From the NCBI GenBank assembly GCA_021781855.1, contig JAJXWC010000145.1, positions 1 through 6,098 on the forward strand: a DNA stretch of 6,098 bases, in the 5' to 3' direction. Shown here piece by piece: positions 1 to 5,747 of this stretch. The notes under the pieces are model-generated. The model ran no database searches. It was not told where the DNA came from and saw nothing but the letters and a program-made list of their open reading frames with translations. The translations under genes and the position numbers were made by a program. Origin of the DNA: Bacillota bacterium. Lineage in GTDB: Bacteria > Bacillota > Bacilli > Lactobacillales > Streptococcaceae. Within the stretch, counting starts at the first letter, position 1. The number at the start of each line of letters is the position of its first letter.

Positions 1-873
1 TCCCTCTGCCAAAAAATGCGCAATTACCTGCAAATAAACTTCTGTCTTACCCGAACCCGTAATTCCTTCCAGCAGAAACGGAACTTCCGCTGATTTGACA
101 ATAGCGTCAAAAGCCGTTTGCTGTTCGTCGTTGAGTGCTTTAGCCTTGTCAGTGCTGACCGCATCAAACATCGCTTGCGTCCGTGAGACGACCGCTTCGT
201 CAATGCTGACAAGCCCATTTTGCTCGAAGAATTTGATGATTTCTCTTGAAAATGGAACTGATTTGACGGCGATTTTTTCCTCAAGCTTGAGCAAAAATGC
301 TTTACATTCTTGTCTTTTCTTCGCTGTTTTTCCAATTTCAAAAGTCGCCAATGTTGCTCGGTCGGGGACAGAAAGAAAGCGTTCTGTTTTGTGATTTTCT
401 TTTGATTTTGCCAGATATTCGACTGTCACTTCGCCCGTTTGGACTTTTTTGGACAATCCCACTTTTTCTTGTTCGGAAAGCTGTGACCAGCGCCACTTTT
501 CGCCATCAGTCGTGCTCAACAACTTGTCATAACTCGAATTGAGCAAATTAGGCAACATTGCTTTTAGGCAAGAAATCTTATAGGAAAACACCGTGTGTCG
601 CATCTCATCAGCCAACCAGAGTTGTTCTGCACTCAGCACCGGCTCCACATCCAGCAGCTCAGCAATCTGCTTCAAACCAGAAAATTCAACCGGTCTTTCT
701 TCCTCAAAAAGTCCCACGACAATCCCCTGAACCAACCGGTTCCCCGCTCCAAAAGGCACGTGAACGCGCATCCCGATTTTCAAAAATGGTGCAAAATCGG
801 CAGAAACAGCATAGGAAAAAGGTTTATCCGTCTGCATCAGCGGAACATCAACAATAACTTCTGCAATTTTCAA
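1..873 (-). CDS. priA: Primosomal protein N' (PriA helicase), N-terminal 291 residues, cut by window edge
   Basis: PriA is the DNA helicase that recognises stalled or collapsed replication forks and reloads the replisome. The translation starts MKIAEVIVDVPLMQTDKPFS, the typical N-terminal DNA-binding domain of streptococcal and lactococcal PriA, continues with KIGMRVHVPFGAGNR (about residues 37-51), and reaches the helicase Walker A motif GITGSGKTEVYL, whose lysine is residue 276. The start is TTG at 871-873, preceded by a strong GGAGG ribosome site 6 nt upstream (878-884 region); no ATG in this frame has comparable support, and the N-terminus matches the family here. About two thirds of the usual ~800-residue protein (Walker B, zinc-binding region, helicase C domain) lies beyond position 1. 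The reading frame is intact to the edge. It follows rpoZ but is separated by a terminator and has its own promoter. gmk-rpoZ-priA is the known streptococcal/lactococcal order. Identity is nearly certain. Confidence 0.96.
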   Translation of the reverse strand, partial: MKIAEVIVDVPLMQTDKPFSYAVSADFAPFLKIGMRVHVPFGAGNRLVQGIVVGLFEEERPVEFSGLKQIAELLDVEPVLSAEQLWLADEMRHTVFSYKISCLKAMLPNLLNSSYDKLLSTTDGEKWRWSQLSEQEKVGLSKKVQTGEVTVEYLAKSKENHKTERFLSVPDRATLATFEIGKTAKKRQECKAFLLKLEEKIAVKSVPFSREIIKFFEQNGLVSIDEAVVSRTQAMFDAVSTDKAKALNDEQQTAFDAIVKSAEVPFLLEGITGSGKTEVYLQVIAHFLAEG

Positions 874-1050
874 ATTCTACCTCCGCCCAATATTTCATAC
901 ATTTAATCTAACATTGCTAAATTTCGCTTCGTTCTACCGCCATAAGTCAGTCACACTTCTCGGACAGAGTGACCTTATAACTACGCCATAAGATTGTACT
1001 CTGACCTCCATAAGAGATAGAATAATTCCGATGAGCGAATTAGCCAGTTC
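874..1050 (-). other. Structured 5' leader of priA
   Basis: This stretch lies between the predicted priA start of transcription (about 1050) and the TTG start codon. It is rich in short complementary segments: CAGAGT (965-970) with ACTCTG (998-1003), enclosing CTTAT (974-978) with ATAAG (988-992); and a competing pair GTCAC (950-954) with GTGAC (969-973), which uses bases of the first helix. The plus strand holds three copies of CCATAAG ending at 946, 992 and 1014. Seen directly: the repeats and complementarities. Inferred: the leader RNA can fold in two mutually exclusive ways, which could affect priA expression. It matches no riboswitch, T-box or ribosomal-protein leader I recognise, and it could instead be a decayed intergenic repeat. 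Confidence 0.4.
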
Positions 1051-1056
1051 AAATCT

Positions 1057-1065
1057 ATTATAGCA
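1057..1065 (-). promoter_or_regulatory. priA promoter, extended -10
   Basis: On the minus strand the sequence reads TGCTATAAT, a perfect extended -10 element (TGN plus the consensus TATAAT). The position 17 nt upstream falls in the rpoZ terminator stem and shows no -35 match, which is tolerated with a TGN element. The promoter abuts the terminator, its T at 1065 being the last stem base, so rpoZ termination and priA initiation are packed together. Transcription would start near 1050. Confidence 0.65.
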
Positions 1066-1090
1066 AAAAGCACGCTTACGCGCGCTTTTT
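1065..1090 (-). terminator. Rho-independent terminator after rpoZ
   Basis: An 11-bp stem (1065-1075 with 1080-1090, one G-U pair) with a four-base GTAA loop on the minus strand. The 3' arm ends in TTTTT and is followed by GC and TATAAT, so the T-tract is part of the stem. The stem begins with the last base of the rpoZ stop codon. It is symmetric (A-tract and T-tract on both sides) and so could also stop plus-strand transcription. Confidence 0.85.
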
Positions 1091-1506
1091 CATTCTTCTT
1101 CGTTGTCAGAAGCTTTCGCAGCACGATTTCCTTTTTGTCTGGCTTCTTCTTCAGCTTCTTCTCTAGCGATTTGTTCTTTAATTAATTTCTCTCTCATCCT
1201 ATCTTCCAAATGTCCCATCTCGCGACGTTCAGCCAAAGTTTTGCGTTTGGCATCGGGTCCTGGGTGAATCGTCACCGTTCCCTCGGCGATTTCCTCCAAA
1301 GCTTGCAACGTGTGCTTTACTGATTTGAAAACTCGACCTTTTTTTTCTTCCTCAGTCAGTTTTGAAAGACGTTCATCATCAGGAAAATATTTCGTAGGGC
1401 GTTCACCATCGCGCAATTCATGCGCACGTTTTGCTTCCAAAATAACCAAAGAATACTTTGAATCCACTTGCTCCAACAACTTATCAATTGAAGGTTCTAA
1501 CATCAT
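1090..1506 (-). CDS. rpoZ: DNA-directed RNA polymerase omega subunit, with an internal insertion
   Basis: Omega is the small RNA polymerase subunit that chaperones beta' folding and stabilises the core enzyme. The N-terminus MMLEPSIDKLL, the segment KYSLVILEAKRAHELRDGER (residues 17-36) and FKSVKHTLQALEEIAEGTV (60-78) followed by IHPGP match streptococcal/lactococcal omega closely. The C-terminal part (86-138) is a highly charged Glu/Lys/Arg-rich tail. The product is 138 residues, against about 104 in Streptococcus. Part of the excess is about 20 residues at 40-59 (YFPDDERLSKLTEEEKKGRV), placed between the RPTK and FKS segments that are almost adjacent in the streptococcal protein; the rest is a longer tail. 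I chose ATG at 1504-1506, with GAGG 9 nt upstream; a TTG at 1512 lies too close to that site. gmk ends 50 nt upstream with no terminator between, so the two are probably co-transcribed. Confidence 0.95.
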   Translation of the reverse strand: MMLEPSIDKLLEQVDSKYSLVILEAKRAHELRDGERPTKYFPDDERLSKLTEEEKKGRVFKSVKHTLQALEEIAEGTVTIHPGPDAKRKTLAERREMGHLEDRMREKLIKEQIAREEAEEEARQKGNRAAKASDNEEE

Positions 1507-1527
1507 AATCAATTACCTCACTTTTTC

Positions 1528-1555
1528 ATTTTATAAAATTTAACAAAATCGTCAA
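1528..1555 (-). promoter_or_regulatory. Possible internal rpoZ promoter
   Basis: Just after the gmk stop codon the minus strand has TTGACG (1550-1555), a 16-bp spacer and TAAAAT (1528-1533), a good sigma-70/SigA-type pair. A start about 7 nt downstream would leave a short leader with the GAGG ribosome site. In AT-rich DNA such matches arise by chance, so this is plausible rather than firm; it would allow rpoZ expression apart from gmk. Confidence 0.45.
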
Positions 1556-1556
1556 A

Positions 1557-2174
1557 TCAGAATTCACTCTCGTCAACCATTTTACGATAGCGTCCAATCA
1601 CACGGTCTACCCGAAAATGTTCTGCTTCAATAATTTGCTTCACCCGTCCAGCTGCAAGTTCCACCTCGTCATTGACCACAGCATAATCATACTCACTCAT
1701 CAGACGAATTTCCTCTTTTGCCTTCTCCAAACGCGATGCAATCACTTCCAGAGAATCTGTCCCACGACCAACTAGCCGTTCACGTAACTCCTCCAAATCA
1801 GGTGGAGTCAAAAAGACAAATACGCCATCAGGAACCTTATTCTTGACCTGTAATGCTCCCTGCACTTCAATCTCAAGGAAAACATCTTTCCCTTCGTCTA
1901 ATGTCTGATTCACATAAGTCAGTGGTGTGCCATAATAATTGCCGACATATTCCGCATATTCCAGCATTTGCCCCTGACGAATCATTTCCTCAAACTGCTC
2001 TCGCGTCCGAAAATAATAATCACGTCCATCAACCTCACCTGGTCTCTGTTTGCGTGTCGTCATTGACACACTATATTTAAAATTATTTTCGCTCTCAAAA
2101 ATCTTCGCACGTACAGTGCCTTTTCCCACACCAGAAGGTCCTGAAAAGACAATCAACAAACCACGTTCGGGCAT
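1557..2174 (-). CDS. gmk: Guanylate kinase
   Basis: Guanylate kinase phosphorylates GMP (and dGMP) to GDP with ATP in the cytoplasm, an essential step in GTP supply and a control point of (p)ppGpp metabolism in Firmicutes. The 205-residue product has the usual family length. The P-loop SGPSGVGKGT is at residues 11-20, the GMP-binding segment SVSMTTRKQRPGEVDG at 35-50, the EYAEYVGNYYGTP segment at 72-84, DVFLEIEVQGALQV at 97-110, and the lid with RLVGRGTD at 133-140. The start is ATG at 2172-2174 with GGAG 7 nt upstream, giving the family-typical MPERGLLIVF; an upstream in-frame ATG at 2201 lies at the predicted transcription start and lacks a ribosome site. It has its own promoter immediately upstream and reads on towards rpoZ. 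No key residue is missing. Confidence 0.97.
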   Translation of the reverse strand: MPERGLLIVFSGPSGVGKGTVRAKIFESENNFKYSVSMTTRKQRPGEVDGRDYYFRTREQFEEMIRQGQMLEYAEYVGNYYGTPLTYVNQTLDEGKDVFLEIEVQGALQVKNKVPDGVFVFLTPPDLEELRERLVGRGTDSLEVIASRLEKAKEEIRLMSEYDYAVVNDEVELAAGRVKQIIEAEHFRVDRVIGRYRKMVDESEF

Positions 2175-2203
2175 TTCACATCTCCAATCATTCTTTATCA
2201 ACT

Positions 2204-2212
2204 ATTTTAGCA
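2204..2212 (-). promoter_or_regulatory. gmk promoter, extended -10
   Basis: The minus strand reads TGCTAAAAT, an extended -10 (TGN plus TAAAAT). No good -35 lies 17 nt upstream (TAGATT at best). Transcription would start near 2197, leaving about a 24-nt leader that carries the GGAG site. It would drive gmk and rpoZ. Confidence 0.6.
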
Positions 2213-2341
2213 AAAAGCCTATGGAAAATCTATATTTTGTAACTAAAAAGAAATGTTTTGTCCTCAAAATATTAAAAATAGGTTCAAAAAGTCCATTTAT
2301 ATTCTCACGAAAAGTGAAAACTCTGTTTCCTTTATTCGCAA
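2213..2341 (-). other. AT-rich gap between rny terminator and gmk promoter
   Basis: About 130 nt of AT-rich sequence without a supported gene. The only structure I see is a weak small hairpin near 2300-2320 (TCAC with GTGA around GAAAA on the plus strand). No further convincing promoter pair was found. Confidence 0.5.
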
Positions 2342-2389
2342 GCTAAGTAAATAAAAACGAGCCAAATGGCTCATCTTTATTTACTTAGC
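2342..2389 (-). terminator. Long palindromic terminator at the end of rny
   Basis: A 48-nt nearly perfect palindrome: outer arms of 13 bp (2342-2354 with 2377-2389), a short internal loop, and inner GAGCC/GGCTC arms (2359-2363 with 2368-2372) around a four-base loop. On the minus strand GGCTC is followed by GTTTTTATTT, a normal terminator T-tract. The outer arm on the gene side contains the last two rny codons (Ala-Lys) and the TAA stop, so the final codons are copied in inverted form just downstream. Its symmetry makes it potentially bidirectional. Confidence 0.9.
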
Positions 2390-3976
2390 AAAGTCAATCG
2401 CACGAGTTTCACGAATAACAGTAACCTTGATATTTCCCGGATAATCCATTTCGTTTTCAACTCGATTTTTCACATCACGTGCTAACACAACAATCTGGTC
2501 ATCTGAAAGTTTTTCAGGTTTAACCATAATACGTACTTCACGTCCAGCTTGTAAAGCAAATGCCGACTCAACACCATCAAAGCTTGTTGAAATGTTTTCC
2601 AAATCACGCAAACGCTTGATGTAATTTTCAATCGACTCACGACGAGCACCAGGTCTTGCCGCAGACAAGGCATCAGCCGCCGCAACAAGCACCGCAATCA
2701 CTGAATTAGGCTCCGTATCATTGTGGTGAGAAGCAATCGTGTTCACGACAATCGGATTTTCCTTATACTTTCGTGCCAATTCTGTACCGATTTCCACATG
2801 AGACCCCTCGACTTCATGGTCAAGTGCTTTACCGATATCATGCAAGAAACCTGCTCGCTTAGCTAAAGCAACATTCTCTCCCATTTCGGCAGCCAGGTTC
2901 CCAGCAATATTTGCCACCTCAACAGAGTGGTCTAATACATTTTGCCCATAAGAAGTTCGGAAGTGCAAACGTCCCATAATTTTCATCAAATCAGGGTGGA
3001 GATTATGTGCACCAACTTCAAATGCGGCCTGCTCTCCAAATTCGCGCATCTTGTGGTCAAGTGCCTTGCGGTTTTTCTCGACTAATTCTTCAATTCGAGC
3101 AGGATGAATACGTCCATCCTGTACCAGTTGCTCCAATGTCATCCGTGCGATTTCTCGACGAATCGGGTCAAAGCCTGACAATACAACCGCCTCTGGCGTA
3201 TCATCAATGATGACATCAATCCCCGTTAATGCTTCAAAAGTACGAATGTTTCGCCCTTCACGGCCAATAATCCGTCCCTTCATGCTATCATCTGGCAAGT
3301 TCACAACAGACACCGTTTGTTCGGCAACTGAATCACTTGACACGCGCTGAATAGCCAATGAAATAATATTTTTCGCCCGCTTATCAGCTTCTGCCGCTGC
3401 TTTTTCCTCGCTTTGCCGAATCATTTGTGCCATTTCTTTTGTCAACCCATCACGAGTATCTGTCAAAATAATGTCACGCGCTTCGTCCATCGACAAGTTC
3501 GAGATACGCTCTAGCTCTTGATGTTTCGTTTCTTCAATATGCGATAATTCTTGCTCACGCTTATTGAGTGTATCAGCTTTCTTCGCGAGATTTTCTTCTT
3601 TTGAATCTAAGTTTCTTTCTTTTTTCGATAAAGTATCGTCCTTTAAGTCCAATACTTCCTCACGTTTTGTTAGGCGTTGTTCAGTTTCTTTTAACTCCTT
3701 ACGTTCTTGCTTAAATTCATTTTCGATATCACGGCGTTGCTTTTGCTCTTCTTCTTTGAGCGTAAAACGTGCTTCCTTTTTGAAATGTTCTGCTTCTTTT
3801 TTCAAATTTTCAGCATCACGTTTTGCATTTGCCGTTATCTCATTTGCTTTATTTTCTGCTTCAGTAATCAAACTTTCAGCATCCTGCTGACCTTTTTTGA
3901 TATTTTGAGCATAAAAAATAAAAGCGACAACTAATACAACCAATAAGACTGCAAGAACGATAACAATAACGTTCAT
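2381..3976 (-). CDS. rny: Ribonuclease Y (membrane-anchored endoribonuclease)
   Basis: RNase Y is the membrane-bound endonuclease that starts mRNA decay and processes some transcripts in Firmicutes, and it can contact other degradosome proteins. The 531-residue product has the full family architecture: an N-terminal transmembrane helix (about residues 3-23), a long charged coiled coil (about 28-200), a KH RNA-binding domain with the GRIIGREGRN loop at 234-243, and an HD hydrolase domain with the metal-binding His-Asp pair in GFLHDIGK (379-380), upstream LDHSVEVANIAGNLA (348-362), HH in ASHHNDTEP (417-418) and Asp435 in AAADALSAARPGARR. The C-terminal domain continues to DFAK. The start is ATG at 3974-3976 with AAAGGAG just upstream. 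It has its own promoters and terminator, so it is probably monocistronic, between metK and gmk. Nothing is missing or truncated. Confidence 0.97.
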   Translation of the reverse strand: MNVIVIVLAVLLVVLVVAFIFYAQNIKKGQQDAESLITEAENKANEITANAKRDAENLKKEAEHFKKEARFTLKEEEQKQRRDIENEFKQERKELKETEQRLTKREEVLDLKDDTLSKKERNLDSKEENLAKKADTLNKREQELSHIEETKHQELERISNLSMDEARDIILTDTRDGLTKEMAQMIRQSEEKAAAEADKRAKNIISLAIQRVSSDSVAEQTVSVVNLPDDSMKGRIIGREGRNIRTFEALTGIDVIIDDTPEAVVLSGFDPIRREIARMTLEQLVQDGRIHPARIEELVEKNRKALDHKMREFGEQAAFEVGAHNLHPDLMKIMGRLHFRTSYGQNVLDHSVEVANIAGNLAAEMGENVALAKRAGFLHDIGKALDHEVEGSHVEIGTELARKYKENPIVVNTIASHHNDTEPNSVIAVLVAAADALSAARPGARRESIENYIKRLRDLENISTSFDGVESAFALQAGREVRIMVKPEKLSDDQIVVLARDVKNRVENEMDYPGNIKVTVIRETRAIDFAK

Positions 3977-4062
3977 ACATCTCCTTTAAAGTCAATCGCA
4001 CTGCAGTTCAACACGATTAACAGTTTGATTATAAATTTAAATGTTCATTGCGAGCAATCAAC
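3977..4062 (-). other. rny 5' leader
   Basis: About 85 nt from the predicted upstream start of transcription to the rny ATG. On the minus strand it can form a tight hairpin ATTGC/GCAAT (around 4048-4059) and a second AATCG/CGATT (around 3992-4017), and it ends in the AAAGGAG ribosome site. RNase Y is known to be autoregulated in some Firmicutes, but no specific site can be identified from sequence alone. Confidence 0.35.
4028..4057 (-). promoter_or_regulatory. Possible second rny promoter (P2)
   Basis: The minus strand has TTGCTC (4052-4057), an 18-bp spacer and a perfect TATAAT (4028-4033). It lies downstream of the stronger P1 and would give a leader of about 45 nt. Perfect -10 but weak -35; may be secondary or unused. 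Confidence 0.4.
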
Positions 4063-4068
4063 TTATTC

Positions 4069-4097
4069 ATTGTAACATTTTTTCTTAAAATTTTCAA
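4069..4097 (-). promoter_or_regulatory. rny promoter (P1)
   Basis: On the minus strand TTGAAA (-35, 4092-4097), an exact 17-bp spacer and TACAAT (-10, 4069-4074) preceded by TG at the extended -10 position. This is the best full-consensus promoter in the window. Start of transcription is expected near 4062. Confidence 0.75.
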
Positions 4098-4099
4098 TT

Positions 4100-4279
4100 A
4101 TGGCTTTACACCGCTTTCAATTTTTTAGAATTTCTGCAGAAGATTTAAATCGTATTTTGAGCGCTTTTAATTTTAAACATTGTCAGATTAATCGAGAATT
4201 AGAAAAATTATTAATAGATGCAACATCGCAAAAAAAAAAACGGGAAAACCCGTTTTTTATTTTCCAAGCACAGCTTTAA
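4100..4279 (+). CDS. Possible small ORF, 59 residues, unknown; may be spurious
   Basis: ATG at 4100-4102 opens a frame of 59 codons ending with TAA at 4277-4279. It begins MALHRFQFFRISAEDLNRIL and continues through a mixed-charge, helix-like segment ending in LLIDAT near residue 42. The composition (Ala, Arg, Asp, Glu, Gln and Cys among the usual AT-rich residues) looks more coding-like than random intergenic sequence. Against it: no ribosome binding site upstream, the last 15 or so codons run through the metK terminator (KKKR from its A-tract) and overlap metK by 23 nt, and it faces the rny promoter. I do not recognise the product. It could be a small protein, the remnant of a gene, or chance. 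Confidence 0.25.
   Translation: MALHRFQFFRISAEDLNRILSAFNFKHCQINRELEKLLIDATSQKKKRENPFFIFQAQL
4235..4258 (-). terminator. Rho-independent terminator after metK
   Basis: A perfect 10-bp stem, AAAAAACGGG with CCCGTTTTTT, around a four-base loop (4235-4244 and 4249-4258), extended on the minus strand by more Ts to position 4230. The stem includes two bases of the metK stop codon. On the plus strand it also ends in a T-tract, so it can work in both directions. Confidence 0.93.
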
Positions 4280-5456
4280 GCGCATCAACTTTATCTGTAT
4301 GTTCCCACGGCAAATCCACATCGGTACGACCAAAGTGTCCATAAGCTGCAGTTTGTGCATAAATAGGGCGAAGTAAGTCAAGCATTTTGATAATTCCAGC
4401 AGGACGAAGGTCAAAAACCTCACGAATCGCTGCAAGTAATTCATCATCGCTGACTTTTCCCGTGCCGAATGTTTCAACATTGATAGAGGTTGGTTTGGCA
4501 ACACCAATCGCATAAGAGAGTTGAATTTGTGCTTTATCAGCAAGCCCTGCCGCAACAATATTTTTTGCGACATAACGCGCAGCATACGAAGCTGAACGGT
4601 CAACCTTAGTGGCATCTTTGCCTGAGAATGCACCACCACCGTGGGGCGCATAACCACCGTAAGTATCAACAATAATCTTTCGGCCTGTCAAGCCGCTATC
4701 CCCTTGAGGTCCACCGATAACGAAACGTCCTGTCGGATTGATGAAATATTTGGTTTCATCATCAAGTAATTCAGCAGGAATAACAGCTTTGATGACTTTT
4801 TCAATCACATCATGGTGAATTTCTTCGTTTGTAGCTGTTGCAGCATGCTGTGTCGAGATAACAACAGTGTCAATCCGCTTTGCTTTACCATCTTCATCGT
4901 ATTCGACTGTCACTTGTGATTTTGCATCTGGACGGAGATAAGAGATTTCGCCAGATTTGCGAAGGTCAGCAAGCTTTTTCACCAATTTATGGCTAAGTGA
5001 GATAGCAAGCGGCATATATTCTGCAGTTTCATTCGTTGCAAAGCCGAACATCATACCTTGGTCGCCTGCGCCAATAAGGTCAAGTGGGTCAATAATTTCG
5101 CCATTTTTACCACGAACTTCTTCAGCTTCATTGACCCCCTGTGCGATGTCACTTGACTGCTCAACGAGTGACACATGAACGCCAACCGACTTGTAGTCAA
5201 AACCGTTTTCGCTGTCTGTATAGCCGATTTTCTTGATGGTATCGCGAACGACACTTGCAATATCAACATAAGCTGATGTTGATATTTCACCGAAAACGTT
5301 GACCGTTCCTGTGTAAACAACCGTTTCACAGGCAACGTGCGCATCTGGGTCTTGACTGACAATCGCATCAAGAATAGCATCTGAAATCTGGTCAGCAACT
5401 TTGTCTGGATGTCCTTCTGAAACAGATTCAGAAGTGAATAAGTGTTTTTCTAACAT
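4257..5456 (-). CDS. metK: S-adenosylmethionine synthetase (methionine adenosyltransferase)
   Basis: MetK makes S-adenosylmethionine from methionine and ATP, the main methyl donor of the cell. The 399-residue product has normal length and all signatures: GHPDKVADQISDAILD at 15-30 (metal and substrate binding), the GAGDQGMMFGFA motif at 129-140, DAKSQVTVEY at 177-186, NPTGRFVIGGPQGDSGLTGR at 240-259, and the P-loop-like GGGAFSGKD at 273-281, followed by KVDRSASYAARYVAKN. The start is ATG at 5454-5456, 8 nt after a GGGG ribosome site that lies inside the SAM-III riboswitch. It is expressed from its own promoter upstream and ended by a strong terminator, so it is probably monocistronic. Regulation is by its own product through the riboswitch: SAM binding hides the ribosome site and stops translation. 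Confidence 0.98.
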   Translation of the reverse strand: MLEKHLFTSESVSEGHPDKVADQISDAILDAIVSQDPDAHVACETVVYTGTVNVFGEISTSAYVDIASVVRDTIKKIGYTDSENGFDYKSVGVHVSLVEQSSDIAQGVNEAEEVRGKNGEIIDPLDLIGAGDQGMMFGFATNETAEYMPLAISLSHKLVKKLADLRKSGEISYLRPDAKSQVTVEYDEDGKAKRIDTVVISTQHAATATNEEIHHDVIEKVIKAVIPAELLDDETKYFINPTGRFVIGGPQGDSGLTGRKIIVDTYGGYAPHGGGAFSGKDATKVDRSASYAARYVAKNIVAAGLADKAQIQLSYAIGVAKPTSINVETFGTGKVSDDELLAAIREVFDLRPAGIIKMLDLLRPIYAQTAAYGHFGRTDVDLPWEHTDKVDALKAVLGK

Positions 5457-5460
5457 TTTT

Positions 5461-5550
5461 ATTTCCCCTACTATATAAGTATTTTTTCGGTTACAGGCAA
5501 TGAGCAGTTTACACTGCTTCCAAAAAATTTGGAACCATCGGAAATGTAAC
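5461..5550 (-). promoter_or_regulatory. S(MK) box (SAM-III) riboswitch in the metK leader
   Basis: The metK leader carries the S(MK)-box signature known from metK of Enterococcus, Streptococcus and Lactococcus. Seen on the minus strand: ATTTCC (5540-5545) is complementary to GGAAAT (5461-5466), whose extension GGGG (5465-5468) is the metK ribosome site; GATGG follows the first arm; and TTGCCTGTAACCGAAAA (about 5483-5499) matches the conserved core. GTTACA (5545-5550) is perfectly complementary to TGTAAC (5490-5495), the alternative helix of the SAM-free state. The middle holds two hairpins, TTCCAAATTTTTTGGAA and GCAGT-GTAA-ACTGC, in the region that varies between species. Known mechanism: SAM binding pairs the ribosome site with the upstream arm and blocks translation. 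The RNA begins at about its first helix base. Confidence 0.9.
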
Positions 5551-5556
5551 TCTTTT

Positions 5557-5565
5557 ATTTTAACA
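5557..5565 (-). promoter_or_regulatory. metK promoter, extended -10
   Basis: The minus strand reads TGTTAAAAT, an extended -10 (TGN plus TAAAAT), with no convincing -35 at 16-18 bp. The expected start, near 5550, coincides with the first base of the riboswitch helix GTTACA, which supports both assignments. Confidence 0.65.
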
Positions 5566-5578
5566 TATTTTTGATAAA

Positions 5579-5646
5579 TATGAATTTGACAGGTCTATCA
5601 GAAGCTGGAATTCTAACGGTAAGCTTCTGACCAAAGGAAATTCATA
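5579..5646. repeat. 68-nt imperfect palindrome upstream of metK
   Basis: Outer arms TATGAATTT (5579-5587) and AAATTCATA (5638-5646) are perfectly complementary (9 bp). Inner arms TCAGAAGCT (5598-5606) and AGCTTCTGA (5622-5630) are also perfect (9 bp), separated from the outer arms by 10- and 7-nt asymmetric stretches that can add two G-C pairs. The loop is 15 nt. No T-tract follows on either strand, so a classical terminator is unlikely. It may be a protein-binding site, a small repeat element, or a weak terminator of the upstream gene. I do not recognise it as a named repeat. Confidence 0.6.
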
Positions 5647-5747
5647 CCCAAAGATGAAAACTTTATGCTTTATCCGCATATTTGGCTACAATGCCAGAAT
5701 ACTAAGACGCAATAGCAAAATGCTAAGCTTCAAGTTTAATCTTTCTT
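5647..5747. other. Intergenic stretch with three small tandem hairpins
   Basis: Between the palindrome and the stop codon of the minus-strand partial gene lie three short perfect inverted repeats in a row: TATGC/GCATA (5664-5668 with 5676-5680), TGGC/GCCA (5683-5686 with 5693-5696) and TAGCA/TGCTA (5713-5717 with 5721-5725, 3-nt loop). None has a terminator T-tract. A plus-strand reading frame of 36 codons (5654-5764) covers the stretch but has no ribosome site and is probably chance. The stretch could be the 3' untranslated region of the upstream gene or part of a small RNA. Confidence 0.35.

Noticed and set aside
24..341. 105-codon minus-strand frame within the priA region
   Set aside because: It is an alternative frame of priA; the priA frame carries the conserved PriA N-terminus and Walker A motif, and this one has a low-complexity, Ser/Lys/Arg-rich product.
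936..1014. CRISPR-like array suggested by three CCATAAG copies
   Set aside because: The repeat unit is only 7 nt and the spacing is uneven (46 and 22 nt), far from CRISPR repeats of 24-40 nt with regular spacers; no cas genes nearby.
3564..3934. Plus-strand frames rich in Phe/Ser opposite the start of rny
   Set aside because: They are the antisense of the Glu/Lys-rich coiled coil of RNase Y, which gives long Phe/Ser-rich open frames by codon structure.
4211..4672. 153-codon minus-strand frame inside metK
   Set aside because: It overlaps the C-terminal part of metK out of frame; the metK frame has all the family motifs.
5580..5630. 16-codon plus-strand frame inside the palindrome (MNLTGLSEAG...)
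   Set aside because: It is set by the inverted repeat itself; the minus strand likewise reads a short MN...SEA peptide. No ribosome site on either strand.
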